DNA of 64,000 bases from Euphorbia lathyris (GCF_963576675.1 NC_088914.1:20749001-20813000), one strand, 5' to 3'; shown: positions 1-12,180, counted from the stretch's first letter. A program made the numbers and translations. Notes: generated by a model from the letters alone, not told the origin.

Positions 1-278
1 CTGTATTGAGAATGATGTTATGTTTCTCGTTTCGTAATACAAGTTTTCTAGTTATTAAAAAAATTATTTAAATTAAAATATTAAACATTTATTTAATTTA
101 AATGTATCTGATAAACGTTATTTCTCCAACACTTAAATTAGTCAATTAAATTAAAAATCACTTATTTTAATAAATTAAAATATTTAAATTAAATATTATC
201 AACTAATACATAAACTTAATATTCCACAATTTTGATAAGGGAGACTATGGTTATTTTGTTTTTAACAAAGTAAAAATT
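1..278. other. A+T-rich intergenic DNA
   Basis: No open frame or recognisable element was seen. The sequence is mostly short A and T runs. Confidence 0.6.
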
Positions 279-377
279 ACTTTGTTTTCTCCCACCATTG
301 GATGATAACTTTGTTTTTTTTCACCATTAGATTAATTTTCTATATCATCATCCAATGGTGAAAAAAAAAAACAAAGT
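279..377. repeat. hairpin MITE core (CAAAGTAA family)
   Basis: The left arm at 279-306 (ACTTTG..., ending CCATTGGATGAT) is the reverse complement of the right arm at 347-377 apart from the length of an A run. The loop is about 40 bp. The same arm sequence (ACTTTGTTTT with CCATTG) recurs in the MITE at 51419-51561, so this is a dispersed short inverted-repeat family. No target duplication was resolved, so the superfamily is not assigned. Confidence 0.6.
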
Positions 378-1551
378 AATACAGTAGCAACCAAATTATT
401 GAAAATTCCAAACCTGACGAGCTTTGAACTCAAATCGAGCTTAAAAATTCCAAATTTAACGATCTTTGAACTCGAGTCGAGTTTGATCTTTTCAATTCTT
501 GAACCGAACCCAATCAGCCTAGATTCGGTATCAGTTCGGTTCGTTAACGCCCGTAGTTAGGGATGGTAATTTGCACCCTCATGTAATGAAGGGGAGATAA
601 TGACCTTAATTCGACTAATTCTGATTTTGCCTAAGTTCTCATTTAGGATACTCGCTCGCTTGAATTCACTAGTTCTGATTTAGGATAATGGCAGTTGAGA
701 TAATAGTAAAATACACGTCATTATCTTTAAGCCCTAGACTCTGATTTTGTGCTTAATAGATGGAAATGTGGGCTATGTCATTCATTAATCTTGAGTCTTA
801 AGCCTCGATTGTAAATTAAAATATTTTTCGGATCAGAAAATGTGTTTCGATATTTATTTATATTTTAAAAAAATATTTTCCTATTGTACTTTTATATTTA
901 TTTATAATTTTTATTTTCAACTAAAGTTTATATTATAATAACAATATATACATTTTATATAAAAAAAATATCAACAACAAAATATAGATGAAATTTAAAT
1001 ATTCATACGTAAACATATCTTCAACTATAATATTAATAATCTCAAACCTAGGGTTATTAAAATGGGTAAACGTATTAACACGACTCATTTAATAAACAAG
1101 CCGACATGAAACAGTCTATTTAATAAATGGATTGATGTTGACATGACCCATTTCGAGTTGACTCGTTAACTCGATTAGCTAAATCTAATTAAAATATAAT
1201 TTAAATACAATTAAATTTAAAATTCTACATATTAGAATTAGCATCTTCATTGGACTTCACTTCATTGGAATCTAGTTGAAAAATTTCATAATCCTACTAA
1301 ATAGGAAAACAAAAAAAGGAAAAAAGAAAGAAAAGAACAGCATCCTGAAAATGTGGAAAACAAAAAAAACAAACCAAAAAAAACATGTTTTTGTTGTGTT
1401 GTTCTGCTTTTTAACTATTTTTTGTGTTTTTCTTGATTTTGTTTCATGTTTTTTTCATATTTTTACTTTTTTTTTTGTATTTTCACGCTTTTTTTTCTTT
1501 TTCTTGATTTCTCATTTTTTTCATTTTTTTATTTTATGTTAAACGGGTCAA
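378..1551. other. A+T-rich intergenic DNA with poly-T tract
   Basis: No supported gene. The segment from about 1276 to 1542 is A-rich and then T-rich low-complexity sequence; the frame across it encodes only Lys and Phe runs. The stretch around 1060-1170 contains degenerate copies of a CGACCC/GGGTCA-type plant repeat. Confidence 0.5.
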
Positions 1552-3160
1552 CAAGATGTTGGAGATATAAGTATCCATCACGATATGATAAATCATGAAT
1601 GCCTGCGGAGAATTCAAAAGGGTGAAGTCAAAATGGCATTAAGTAAGATGAAGTTGAAGAAAGCAGTAGGACCTGATGGCATCCCTATTGAGATTTGGAG
1701 ATGTTTGGGAGAAAGAGGAATCGAATGGTTGACGACGTTCTTCAACAAAATTTGGAGAAACAATAAGATGCCATCAGAATGGAGGAAAAGTACCTTAATC
1801 CCTTTGTATAAGAACAAAGGCGATGTCCAAGATTGTGCCAACTATCGGGGAATCAAATTAATGAGTCACACTATGAAACTTTGGGAGCGAGTGATTGAAC
1901 AAAGGCTAAGGAGGACGGTGAAGATCTCGGAAAACCAGTTTGGCTTTATGCCGGGAAGATCAACTATGGAAGCCATCCATCTAATGAGACAATTAATGGA
2001 GCACTATCGAAATAAGAAGAAAGACTTGCATATGGTTTTCATTGACTTGGAGAAAGCATATGATAAGGTACCAAGGGAAGTACTTTGGTGGGCCTTGATA
2101 AGGAAAGGCATTTCGCGGAAATATATTGACATCATAAAGGACATGTATGAGGGAGTATGCACGAGTGTACGTACTAGTGTTGGGAAAACTGAAGAGTTTC
2201 CTATTACGATTGGAGTGCATCAAGGTTCCGCACTAAGCCCATTTCTTTTTGCCATCGTTATGGATGAACTAACAAGTTCACTTCAAGATGGTATACCATG
2301 GTGCATGCTGTTTGCAGATGATATTGTGTTGGTTGATGAGACGAAAGAAGGAGTGGAGATGAAGTTGGAACTATGGAGGCAAACTCTAGAATCTAGAGGC
2401 TTTAAGTTGAGTCGAAGTAAGACAGAATATTTGGAGTGTAAGTTTAGCGGCCGTAGGAGTAGGGAGGCAGGGACAATCACCCTAGATGGGAGAGTTGTTC
2501 AGGCCTCGGATTGCTTCCGGTATTTAGGATCTATTATCCAAACGGATGGAGAAGTAGATGGAGATGTTGCCCATAGGATTAAAGCTGGTTGGTCGAAGTG
2601 GAAGAGTGCTACGGGTTTCCTTTGTGATCCCGGCATGCCTAATAGATTGAAGGGAAAATTCTACCGGACGGCAATTAGACCAGCATTGTTATATGGTACG
2701 GAGTGTTGGGCAGTGAAACACTGCCACATCCATAAGATGTCGGTGGCGGAGATGCGTATGTTGAGATGGATGTGTGGTCACACGAGAAAGGACCGGGTGC
2801 GTAATGAAATAATTAGGACAAAAGTAGGGGTTACATCTATTGAGAATAAAATGAGAGAAAACCGACTAAGGTGGTTTGGCCATGTGAGACGTAGAGCGCT
2901 TGATGCGCCGGTTAGGAGAACCGAAGAGTGGCAAAGGGATGTAGTGGTGAGGGGTAGGGGAAGACCTAAGCAAACTTGGAGGAGGGTGATCGAGAGTGAT
3001 ATGAGTTTATTGGGAATTGAGGAAAATATGGTAGTGGATAGGACGGAGTGGAGGGAGCGAATCTGTGTCGCTGACACGACTTGATTTTCACGGTTTTATA
3101 TGATGGTTCATGTTAGCCGACCCCGAATCATTTCGGGACTAAGGCTTTGTTGTTGTTGTT
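1552..3160 (+). mobile_element. 5'-truncated RTE-clade LINE
   Basis: The insertion is bounded by an 11-bp direct repeat, AAACGGGTCAA, at 1541-1551 and 3161-3171 (up to 14 bp if the preceding GTT is included). The frame is open from the first base after the left repeat, showing 5' truncation inside the reverse transcriptase. The 3' end carries the tail I associate with plant RTE elements: CCGACCCCGAATCATTTCGG, then AAGGC, then a short TTG repeat in place of poly-A. The element is about 1.6 kb. The nearly exact target duplication and intact frame suggest a fairly recent insertion. Confidence 0.88.
1585..3084 (+). CDS. RTE-type LINE reverse transcriptase (N-terminally truncated)
   Basis: A 499-codon frame encodes the reverse transcriptase half of a non-LTR element that copies its RNA at a nicked target. 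Visible motifs in order: GPDGIP at about 29, NYRGI at 86-90, QFGF at 118, FIDLEKAYD ending at residue 160, HQGSALSP near 212, and the catalytic FADD at 243-246. These are followed by the long C-terminal region typical of RTE and no RNase H domain. The in-frame ATG at 1585 is only the first methionine: the frame is open back to the insertion edge at 1552. The endonuclease domain is absent because of 5' truncation, so the copy cannot transpose by itself. There is no internal stop. Confidence 0.88.
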   Translation: MINHECLRRIQKGEVKMALSKMKLKKAVGPDGIPIEIWRCLGERGIEWLTTFFNKIWRNNKMPSEWRKSTLIPLYKNKGDVQDCANYRGIKLMSHTMKLWERVIEQRLRRTVKISENQFGFMPGRSTMEAIHLMRQLMEHYRNKKKDLHMVFIDLEKAYDKVPREVLWWALIRKGISRKYIDIIKDMYEGVCTSVRTSVGKTEEFPITIGVHQGSALSPFLFAIVMDELTSSLQDGIPWCMLFADDIVLVDETKEGVEMKLELWRQTLESRGFKLSRSKTEYLECKFSGRRSREAGTITLDGRVVQASDCFRYLGSIIQTDGEVDGDVAHRIKAGWSKWKSATGFLCDPGMPNRLKGKFYRTAIRPALLYGTECWAVKHCHIHKMSVAEMRMLRWMCGHTRKDRVRNEIIRTKVGVTSIENKMRENRLRWFGHVRRRALDAPVRRTEEWQRDVVVRGRGRPKQTWRRVIESDMSLLGIEENMVVDRTEWRERICVADTT

Positions 3161-3171
3161 AAACGGGTCAA

Positions 3172-3407
3172 ACCATTTAACAAAAAATAACAGAAGAGGG
3201 AGTTTAGAACTAAAGAAAAGGGTTAGGAAAAAGTTTTACAAATGATACATTACTTTTCTAATTCTTTTCTTTTTTTCTTTTTTTTTTTTCTGTTGACAAA
3301 AAAACGCTGGAAATGGAAAAAAAAAAAAAACATTTTCCCTCATTATTTTCCTGCAAATGAACAGAACCTTAAAACCTATATTTGGGCCCTTATAGGATTC
3401 TTTGAGG
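3172..3407. other. low-complexity spacer
   Basis: Poly-T and poly-A tracts at about 3263-3330 dominate. No gene was seen. Confidence 0.5.
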
Positions 3408-3418
3408 TACTATTAATT

Positions 3419-4056
3419 AAGGCTGTAAATAAGCTGAGCCATTCATGAGCGGTTCGATGATCGGCTTAATAAAAGCTCGGCTCGATTTGTAAATGAGCCG
3501 CTCATGAACACGATTTACTAGCTCGGTTCGTAAACGAACCGAGCTTGAGCAGACCAAAACTCGGCTCGAAAGCTTGCGAGCAGGCTCGATTAGAACATTT
3601 ATGAACAAATTTTAGTTTTGTAGAAAACTATATAGTTTTGTGTTAGTTCACAAATATCTAAACTTAATATATTTCATTTACTATTAGATGAGTTCGTTCA
3701 TAAACATAATAAATGAGTAATATACGAACTATTTGTAACCATCTTATTTATTTATTCACTAACTTTGCTTGTGAGCTTGTTTATATACACAACTAAAGAG
3801 TTATTTGCGAGCAAACTTCACAAATATAATTAACAATTTACTCACAAACAATTCATGGTTAGATAATTTTCTTAATGAACCTTCCAAAAGAGGATTTTGG
3901 GCTCGAAGCTCGGCTCAAGCTCTTTGAGCAAGCTAAAGCTCGGCTCGGGCTCGGCTCATTAATTTTATAGCAAGCTCGGCCCGGGCTCGAGCTCGTTAAT
4001 TTTATAGCAAGCCGAGCTTGAACAGGCCAAAGCTCGGCTCGGCTCGATTACAGCCC
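3419..4056. repeat. non-autonomous inverted-repeat element, 638 bp
   Basis: The ends are inverted: GGCTGTAAATAAGC at the left and, read on the other strand, GGGCTGTAATCGAGC at the right. Both are followed by GAGCCGAGC-type repeats that recur as internal inverted repeats. An 11-bp direct repeat, TACTATTAATT, lies at 3408-3418 and 4057-4067. A 9-11 bp duplication with long terminal repeats fits a Mutator-like non-autonomous element, but this assignment is an inference. No coding capacity was seen. Confidence 0.7.
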
Positions 4057-4128
4057 TACTATTAATTGATAGATTAAGGATTGGGTTTGATATATTTTTC
4101 AACTTATTAGTAAAAAGCGGATGCAAAT

Positions 4129-4134
4129 TTTATT
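4129..4134 (-). terminator. candidate poly(A) signal of PRP31
   Basis: AATAAA on the minus strand, about 335 bp past the PRP31 stop codon. It is the only evidence used; plant poly(A) signals are loose, so this is tentative. Confidence 0.3.
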
Positions 4135-4466
4135 GCAATTCCTAAGAAATTTCAGTTCACTCCTATTGAAACTTTGGCGAATGAAATCTGATAAATCTTA
4201 GTGAAACCAATACTTTGTAGAAGACATCACACAGATTTGCTTTTCATTAAATTCCCTCTTATATTTGCTAAAGATCTGTATGTCTTCTGTTTACTTTACC
4301 ATTCAAGATATAATCTCAAAAACCACCTATTAGTCATAGTGCACAAAAGTGCATCATTTATGGTAGCTATTTGACAGCAAAGATATGTAAGATGGCTTTT
4401 GCACAAACGAATCCCTTCTGGGTCACTGTCAAGTTGCTGCTCACCATGTTATGGATCTCGCACATT

Positions 4467-7400
4467 TTAGGTCCTCTTGATCTTCGAAAATGTTCCCGTC
4501 TCCGAGAAGTAAGTACTCTGGGTTCCACTGCCAAGTTGGTGTGCGTGTGCTTGTGGATTTGTGAGCTCGATCCCCTGACATCAGCAGCAAACATATAACC
4601 ATGCGAGTCGATCAAATAATTCAGAATCCTATGCATAATTGTAGCCAATGCACCCTCTCCCTCTCTCTCTCTCTCTATATACATGCAATTTACAGCTTAC
4701 TACCCAGTAAATTCTTGATTCTCAAAGCAAGGATGGAATTGTAAACAAGTATCAGTTCTAGAAAAGAACAAACTGCATGATAGTATTTTGATAAACTTAT
4801 CTTCATCAATGCTATCCAAATTGATTTGACATAAGAGGGCATGCCTAAGTAGTACAAGGACAAACTGAAATGGTGGATCCTTAGTATACAATGTTTCAAC
4901 AGTTGATCAAGTTTTCACGTAAAAGGTGTTCGTTAGAAAGTACCCATTTTAACCTCTGATAAATATATATCCACTCTCGTGATTAGAAAACATAACAAAG
5001 ATAGCAGGGTCAACTGGTCATGTAAAGTTCTTGTATGGTCATTTAATAAAGCACAATTCCAGAGTAACTAACTGAAACAGTGAGACTACTCAAACATAAA
5101 GGATCATGAATGATTCAGTTTGGCAGGGACCTTTTACCCTTCACAGGCCTTTCTTAAGGCAGGGAAATCTTACACTGAACAGAACATATAAATGACGGCG
5201 GCTATTTATAGGTCCTCCATTATTATTCTAATCATTTTTTCTTTTTAAAATAATTTCTGTCAGTGCCATATGCTTCGATCACCAGGTTGGAAGTTTTAAC
5301 ACAACAAATAACTCAAACATCAGTGATTCAAAGACAAGGTGAAAAGGAATAGATAGAAACCTGCACAGGAGTGAATGCCAAACTTGATGTCAGACCTGAT
5401 GTAGCACCACTGCTTCCATAATATTTTTCCTTGAATCTAAAATACCAAAAAGAAACAGCTAATAAATATTGCAGCTTTGTTGTGAATCACAAAATAAAAT
5501 AAAATAAAGCAACACAATGTAAGCATGAGAGATAAATAACTACTTCTTTGCAACTTTAGCAGCGAGTTTGCTTTGACCAACAGCCACACGCAGCTTGCCA
5601 CTCCCTGCTTGACCAAGCATTCCATAACCCTCTCCCAGTCCATCACCTATTCTCAACAAGCAAACTAACCGTTAGAAATGAAACCTTGATGAATTCTCAT
5701 CCTGAAAAAATGAATACGTTCGAGCATAGCATTTCTTAACAAAATTTTCTTTATATGCCACAAACAACAAAAGCTGGTTGATATTCACTTTGGATCTTTC
5801 ATATGCAATGCAAAAAACGACATAAATGATTAAGTGTTCCTTGTTCATGAACTTAAATGCAAATATACAGTATTTAGTTTTGTATTTTGTGTAATTGCAC
5901 ATAAAGAGCTTCAATCAACTCGGACTAACAGTATATTTTGCCAATAACATCAATTGATGAATAAAATGGATAAACCTATGTCCTTTGAACCTTCAGATGC
6001 TAAAGTGCAGAATTTACCTAAAGAGCTCTCTTCAGGAATACCAAACTGCATCCTATTAGCAAGCTTCCTCATGTCTGTTAAAGCATATCTGAGAAAATGC
6101 ATTAGGGAAGTTACAAGAGATCAAAAGAAAGATATGAACAGGCCAGAGTAAAATTATAGCAAAATTGGCAGTACCTTTCTTTCATCTTTCTCAGCCGCCG
6201 ACCACCTCTCTTTTTCTTAGGTTCAGAATCAGGAACCGGAAGTGGCTTAGGTTGCTTTGCAGGAGGAGGCTCTTGCCACTTCTCAATTTTCTTACGGACT
6301 TCTTCCCGAAGGTTTCTTCCAGTGTTCCCCAATGGATCCCCCCTGGTGGAATCTACCCGTGCTGCAAGCGTTGACTTTGCAGCTAAGAGTCTACAAGCAC
6401 GCATTCTCAGAGAAGGTGGAGTTGTCTGAAATATCTCTGTTTGCTCAATATAACCCACACGAAATTGAGATGTTGCAGTGGAAAAGCCAGCAAGATTCTT
6501 CTTCTTGGCACCAAGAAGTTGAACATTACAGGCAGGCATCTTCGCTAATGCTGAGAGACCACCGGCTGTTCCCATAAGCTTTGCTGCAACAGCACTCCCA
6601 ACTATAGTTGACAAATTAGGAGCAATATAACCCATTCTACTCTCTACAAAATCAAGCACTTTTTTCTTTGCTGAATCAAGAGCAAGAGCTCGATCACATG
6701 CCTCAATTGTCTTTTGAAGGTCTTCATCAGGAAGTGGTTTTCCACTTGTCGTTGATGCTGTCACTGAAATCACCATAATAATAGCTGAGGGTAAAAGACC
6801 TTCCAGATCAACAAGGGTCAAATCCATCTCGTTCCCAATCTTCTTCACCACACGGGCATAATCAATAGGATGATGAACAAGTGATTCAAGCTCTGGAAAT
6901 TTCAAACGGTACTTGTCACGGATAAAATTGTGTATGATGATGATCTCATTCTCAATATCAACTGACAGTGCATTACAATCTACAATAAGCTGATATTCAG
7001 GATCATCTTCCAATACCATTCCGTGGTCTAATATATCAGAACCCTTCTCAAGAGCATCTTCCACTTTCTGCCATTTAAAGAACAGATTAGCCATTGTACC
7101 CATGTTGATATAATAAAGCATTGGATGAAGTCAAATAACAAGCTCCATAGCTCAAAATGCACTTATAATTGAATAAATGAAAGCAAAGGAACACCCTTAA
7201 TATGCGAGGAACTAAGCATGGTGTCAAAATTTCTACTAGGATACAGAGAAGCAGAAGAGTTGCAGGACCACATGAGATGATAATGGTAGGTAGACAATGG
7301 AAATCCTGGATTTTGAAAATTGTCTGAGCCTAACCGACCCAGAATTTAAATCATGACATTGTGAGCTGCATGATAGAAATACTGACCTGCATTATATCAT

Positions 7401-8183
7401 TATATCTCTGTGTTTTCTGCAACTTTGACACACTATCCAAGTCATCATAATTTAGAGCTTCAATGTCTGCCATGTCCCCATCAACATCTTCCTCCATGTT
7501 TCCAGCATCAGCATCTTCTTCCTCCTGTGAATGAAAATGAGAAATCAAGAATGTCAAAGATGATAAACAGAATAGAATAAAAAAACAAGTTGTTACCAAA
7601 AGACTAAAACTATTAAATAAACAGGTCCAGCAATGCTCATACTAACTGGTAAAACAAAGAAAAAAGCCATGGAAACTTGACATAAAGGAAAGCAAGAGAA
7701 CTCACATTAAGCTCAGCATCATTGTCAGATAATTCATCAAGGTCCGCAAGGAAAGAATCAGCAAGAGTGGCCTGACAAGATAAGCAAAGAAAGCAAGTTA
7801 GCAGACACTTGGCTGATGAATCTTGGATAAATAAGTATGAAGTAAGGAACTTGAGCAACGACTAAAATCATTTCAACTAGTTCCTCCACTCGAAAAAAGA
7901 CTCATCGAAAATCATAGAATGTAGAAGAAAAACTATTAGCTTTCTCTAATTTCATATTATAGGGTTTCAATATCCACAATTGGAAGCACCCATAGGCCCT
8001 CGCTAATGCAATATTACAATGTGCAAATGACAGAATAACCCACAATTAAACTATTAGATATTTGAAATTCTAGGTTTTCGAATTAATGTAGAATGATAAC
8101 AGTACTGCTAATCCCCAGCCCAAAAAACATAACAAAAAAGAAAATCATAACGATAGAAGATGTAAGATGATGGAACAAACCAT
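4467..8183 (-). CDS. PRP31: pre-mRNA processing factor PRP31 (U4/U6 snRNP), eight coding exons
   Basis: PRP31 binds U4 snRNA with the 15.5K protein and bridges U4/U6 to U5 to form the tri-snRNP in the nucleus. Coding exons read from GT-AG junctions, 5' to 3': ATG at 8181-8183; 7706-7771; 7387-7524; 6175-7067; 6018-6088; 5544-5646; 5361-5436; 4467-4574 (TAA). They sum to 1,458 bases, or 485 residues, matching my recollection of the Arabidopsis length. The N-terminus reads ATLADSFLADLDELSDNDAE after Met. An acidic stretch follows, then the NOP domain from about residue 90 with NLSTIVGSAVAAKLMG near 220 and a basic GGRRLRKMKER motif at 357-367. The C-terminus has TSGLTSSLAFTPVQGIEL. The largest intron is 4575-5360 (786 bp), in which I see no separate gene. 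No stop or frameshift breaks the model. The start is the least certain point: the ATG sits directly against a GTTTGT donor. Confidence 0.92.
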
Positions 8184-8229
8184 TTATTTAGCTTGAAATT
8201 CAAAAGAAGCAAAGTAGGGTGCGCGCCTT
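8181..8229 (-). other. PRP31 second exon: end of 5' UTR and start codon
   Basis: On the minus strand a CTCAG acceptor (8230-8231 is AG) opens a 49-base exon that ends with ATG at 8181-8183, immediately followed by a GTTTGT donor. The next exon starts in phase with GCCACT, giving Met-Ala-Thr-Leu. The acceptor and donor were chosen by eye. Confidence 0.55.
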
Positions 8230-8342
8230 CTGAGGAATTAAAAATATTTTCCATTAGAGGTGAAAAGAACCAGAAATCTGAATTAGCAAATTGATTAAAA
8301 GATAAGAGCACAAGGAGGGCGAGGAAGGGGGGTAGTAAATAC

Positions 8343-8620
8343 CTGAATAAGAATCTGTATTTAATTCTTAGGAGATCGAGAACTGATATCGCTAATTGAG
8401 ATGAAGCCCCAAGCTTATTTGAAAGAGAAATACAGAGAGAACACACACTCTCGATCCAGCCTAGTAAGCCCAAGGATCGTGCTTGCTTCACGAAACGACT
8501 AGCTATCCTATGCGAACTTAGCACACTCCTGAAACGCCAAGTCGTATAGGTTTAGGACGACTCCGAGATTCGCTTGCCTGTTAGTGTCGTATTATAATGA
8601 AACGACAAATCATTAACAAA
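8343..8620 (-). promoter_or_regulatory. PRP31 leader exon and promoter-proximal region
   Basis: A good donor, ATTCAG then GTATTT, lies at 8343/8342 on the minus strand and implies a non-coding first exon upstream of it. No ATG was seen on the minus strand between 8343 and about 8520, as expected for a leader. The transcription start could not be fixed, so the right edge is approximate. A Helitron terminus begins at 8632, so the promoter is unusually short or includes transposon sequence. Confidence 0.45.
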
Positions 8621-8631
8621 CAACTCATCTG

Positions 8632-8720
8632 TCTATATATTATATAATATAAAACAGTAACGATGGAGCTGAGGTGTCGATTCCTCGATTTTTGTTGATT
8701 AAAAATAAAATTCTTTATTT
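8632..8720 (+). mobile_element. Helitron 5' terminus
   Basis: The sequence starts TCTATATATTATATAATA and continues AAAACAGTAACGATGGAGCT, matching the six Helitron 5' ends at 17147-18046 closely. No CTAG-type 3' end follows before 18317, so either the element is truncated or its partner end is the one at 18317 with later insertions in between. It lies within about 300 bp of the PRP31 leader exon. Confidence 0.65.
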
Positions 8721-9548
8721 ATCTTTTTTCTTCAATTTTTACTAACATTAATAAACAAATATTTCCAATCAAAGTATTAGATTAAGAGGATGAATATGAA
8801 AAAAATCCAAAAGATATTTATGCGTGTACAAAATACAAAATAATAAAGTAATTATCAATATTTGTTTAAGCAAAATCAAAAAATAAAATGCACATTAATT
8901 TAATATAATGTGTTGTATTGTACCCGCCCTCTAATTTTAGTCAGAAAGTTAGTAGGTTTTTCTTTAAAAGTATAATCTTTTTAAATAAAACAATTTTTTT
9001 ATTTTTTTACTCATTAAATATAAAATTGTTAAATACAAACTTTATTAATTTATATAAAATTAAATACTAAGATAATGTTATTGTTTTTCCAAATTAAATA
9101 CCTATCTACAAATGTTATTAATTTATATAAAAATAAATAATTAAGATAATGTTGTTTTTTTCAAATTAATACCCTCTTTCCTTTTTTTTTTCAAATTAAA
9201 TACCCTCTTTCCTTTTTTTTCATAATTCCTTGAATATCTCCTAAAATCTATCTAATACTATCTCAAATTCCTTTTTCTTTATGAATTCTTTTATTTCCCT
9301 AACTCATACTCTCCGGTAGTCTCCTAATCAAATAGTAGAGCGTATTAATTGGAACTCTGAAGACAAAAACATAGAAGACTAGATGAGCATTGCGAAGGTA
9401 ATAGCGAACATAAAGCCTAGCTTTTTGATTTGGTCTCTCGTCCTGCTTAATGTAAGTTTAGTTGGGAAGGTATTCATTGTTTGGATTTCATACCCACTCT
9501 TTGATTTCCTTATTTTCCCTTCTGTTTTGCAGCTCCTTTGATTTCTTT
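8721..9548. other. A+T-rich DNA with exon-like block
   Basis: Positions 8721-9220 are A+T-rich with short local duplications (ATACCCTCTTTCC appears twice). From about 9384 there is an ATG-initiated 23-codon frame ending at a GTAAG donor, then a T-rich stretch and a TTTTGCAG acceptor at about 9532, a layout like exon-intron-exon. The peptide is not one I recognise and the frame stops soon after the acceptor, so coding function is not supported. Confidence 0.4.
9221..9260. repeat. left arm of a 40-bp inverted repeat
   Basis: This block (CATAATTCCTTGAATATCTC onward) is the reverse complement of 15488-15526 with two or three differences. With the Copia insertion removed the arms lie about 1.3 kb apart, so they may be the ends of an older element. 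No target duplication was seen. Confidence 0.5.
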
Positions 9549-9553
9549 GGGTT

Positions 9554-9697
9554 TGTTAAGAATAGCACGTGAGCAAGAGGATGGCGTTTTAGTGATAGGG
9601 ATTTTACTGTTTTGTCCCTGTCTGGATATTGTGTATAAAGTTCAACTTTACCGTTGGTGTTGTTATGAATGAATAACAAATTCGTTTTCATTTGAGA
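9554..9697 (+). repeat. Copia 5' LTR (144 bp)
   Basis: Direct repeat of 14432-14575 with one substitution. It begins TGTTAAGAATAGCACGTGAG. It is followed at 9698-9709 by the tRNA-Met primer site. Confidence 0.92.
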
Positions 9698-9738
9698 TGG
9701 TATCAGAGCGGGATTGGTGAGGTTCAATCGATCCTGGA

Positions 9739-12180
9739 ATGCGATCAAAGAGAAAAACTAGATCGTTTGCTGAAGTAGTAAAGGAATCGGAAAAGCAGAT
9801 CGGAGATCCGTCGGAGGAACAGATCGAGGAGAATTTCTCAGACGAGGAAGAGAAGTTGCAGAGCTCAAATTCAACTCTAATGGCGAATAATCAGAACAAC
9901 AACGATAATCCGAGTCTTATCTTGGTTAATACAACTCTGAGAGGTAATAATTTCATCTTATGGCGTAGATCTATGATGTTAGCGTTAAATGCTAAGAGGA
10001 AATTGAAATTTGTGGAGCATAATGATCAACCAGAGGATTTAGAGTCGGATGAATACCTAAAATGGAAGGAGATGGATGATTTAGTGTTCTCTTGGATCAT
10101 AAACTCGATTGATAGCAGTTTAGCAGAGAATTTTATGTATGCTAAGTCATCTTATGCTTTGTGGAGAGAGATTAAGAATAGATATGGACAGAGTAATGGT
10201 CCTTTGATTTTTCAGTTAAGGAGGGAGATCTGCAATATGACTCAGGGAAATGGAAGTTTAGCTGAGTTTTTTAATAAAATTAAGCGAAAATGGGATGAGT
10301 ATGCTGAGATAAAGCCAATGTCAAGCTGTAATTGTGTTGAGGCGAGAAATAAGGCTAGAGAGCAGGTAGAAGAAGAACAGTTGATGCAATTATTATCAGG
10401 ACTCAATTCTGAGTTTGATCATATTCGTAATCAAATTCTTATTACTGATCCATTGCCTACAGTGGATAAAGCATATTCTATGTTGATGGCTATAGAAATG
10501 CAAAAGAATGGAGGTTATGCAGACAATTCACATGTACAGAGTGACTTTGTAAACATGAGTAATGGAGGAAGGACTGGGAATCAGAGTTCGAGGTCTGGAT
10601 ATAATCAAAGGCAACAGAGTGCAGGGGGCAGTAGAAATTCAGTGAGGAAATCCAGTGATTCTAACAGTAACAACAGCAGGGGCCAAGGTTATTTTCATGG
10701 ATCTAATTCTAGTTCAGGAGATAAAAGTGATGCAGGCAATAAAGAAGACAAGTATTGTGTGTATTGTAGAAGATCAGGTCATGAGAAGACCGATTGTTTC
10801 AAGCTGGTGGGATATCCGGAGTGGTTTAAAGGGAAAAGGCATAATGCAAAGAAGTACCAAGCAAATTTGAGTAAAGAGCAAGTTAATCCTCTTGATGATT
10901 CAGAATCAGAAAGTGAAGATCATAGCCAGCAAGATATGGTGCAAGCTTTAGTGCAGAAAGAAGTGCAGAAAGTTCTTAAGAGCAAAGGAGTTGCAGATAA
11001 CAACCACAAGGCCTATGATTTTTCTGCTTTTGCAGGAGTTTGTGCTGCAGGTATTGATGCTAAAACTTCTTCTAGTTTAGAAGATGCCTGGATAATTGAT
11101 TCTGGTGCTACCACCCATATGACTTATAATCTTGCTAAGATGAGATGCGTTGAAGATTTCTTTAGAGTTAAAAAGGTTTATTTACCTACTGGAGAAGCAC
11201 AGGAGATACATTGTAGAGGAGAAGTTAGTTTTGAGCCACATTTTGTGTTGAAGAATGTCTTACATGTGCCAAATTTCCAGTTCAATTTGTTGTCTGTTGG
11301 TCAGTTATTGCAAGATCAGAAAATCAACATTAGTTTTCTTGCTGAAACTTGTATTTTACAGGGCCTGGTTTCTAAGGAGATTATTACAGTGGGATGGCTG
11401 AAGGAGGGTCTGTATTATCTCACAGACAGATCTTTTGATCCTGCAGTCATAGAAAGGGTAAAGGAGAAATGTTTTGTGGTTAGTGGTGCTGTTAAGAAAA
11501 ACAATATAGATATATGGCATAAAAGGTTGGGACACTTGTTTGTAGGGAGAATGATTCATTTGGAGTTTATAGATTCTAAGAAAGTGCAGGCAGATATGTT
11601 TGCACATTGTGATGTGTGTTTGAGAAGTAAACAGACAAGGTTAGCCTTTTGTAATAGCAATTCAATATCATTGAATGTATTTGATATTGTGCATATGGAT
11701 GTTTGGGGTCCCTATAAGCAGTCTTCTATTACAGGGGATAGGTTTTTGTTGACAATTGTGGATGATCACTCTAGAGCCATGTGGCTTGTGTTGTTTAGAA
11801 CTAAAGATCAAGTACCATACTTGATTGAGTGTTTTTGCAGAAAAGTCTCTACTCAGTTTGATGCCAAGATTAGATGCTTGCGGTCAGACAATGGGACTGA
11901 GTTTACAGGTCAAAGAACTCAGCAAGTGCTTGCTCAGTTTGGGATAATTCATCATAAGACCTGCATTCATACTCCACAACAAAATGGAGTGGTTGAGCGC
12001 AGGCATAGAACTTTAATCAATGTAGCTAGAGCTTTGTTGAAGCAGGCTGGTTTATCAATGAAGTTTTGGGGGGAGGTTGTTTTGCATGCAGTCACATTAA
12101 TCAATTTACATCCCACAAAGTTGCTAAACTGGAAGACACCATATGAAGTGTTGTTTGGAGCACCACCAGTTTATGACTAG
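9739..12180 (+). pseudogene. Copia polyprotein, first part: gag, protease, integrase
   Basis: An 813-codon frame carries a Copia gag domain in the N-terminal third. A zinc knuckle of the form CX2CX4HX4C lies at residues 340-353. The retropepsin motif has its aspartate at 454 (DSGATTH). A GAG-pre-integrase region (HKRLGH, CDVC) follows. The integrase core has catalytic D654, D717 and E753, a DD35E arrangement ending in [10 protein letters not shown]. The frame stops at TAG (12178-12180), but the same frame continues at once with LRVFVCVAYAV, the usual next segment. The stop is therefore a nonsense mutation inside one polyprotein, not a natural end. Confidence 0.9.

Noticed and set aside
1276..1542. 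88-residue open frame
   Set aside because: It is a translation of A-rich and T-rich runs with Lys and Phe strings and has no codon or motif support.
5437..5646. Single-exon frames over PRP31 (also 4367-4684, 6165-6577)
   Set aside because: They are out-of-frame readings of true exons. The spliced frame gives a continuous 485-residue PRP31.
8108..8524. 138-residue minus-strand frame upstream of PRP31
   Set aside because: It has no ATG start, spans a likely leader intron, and resembles no protein I know.
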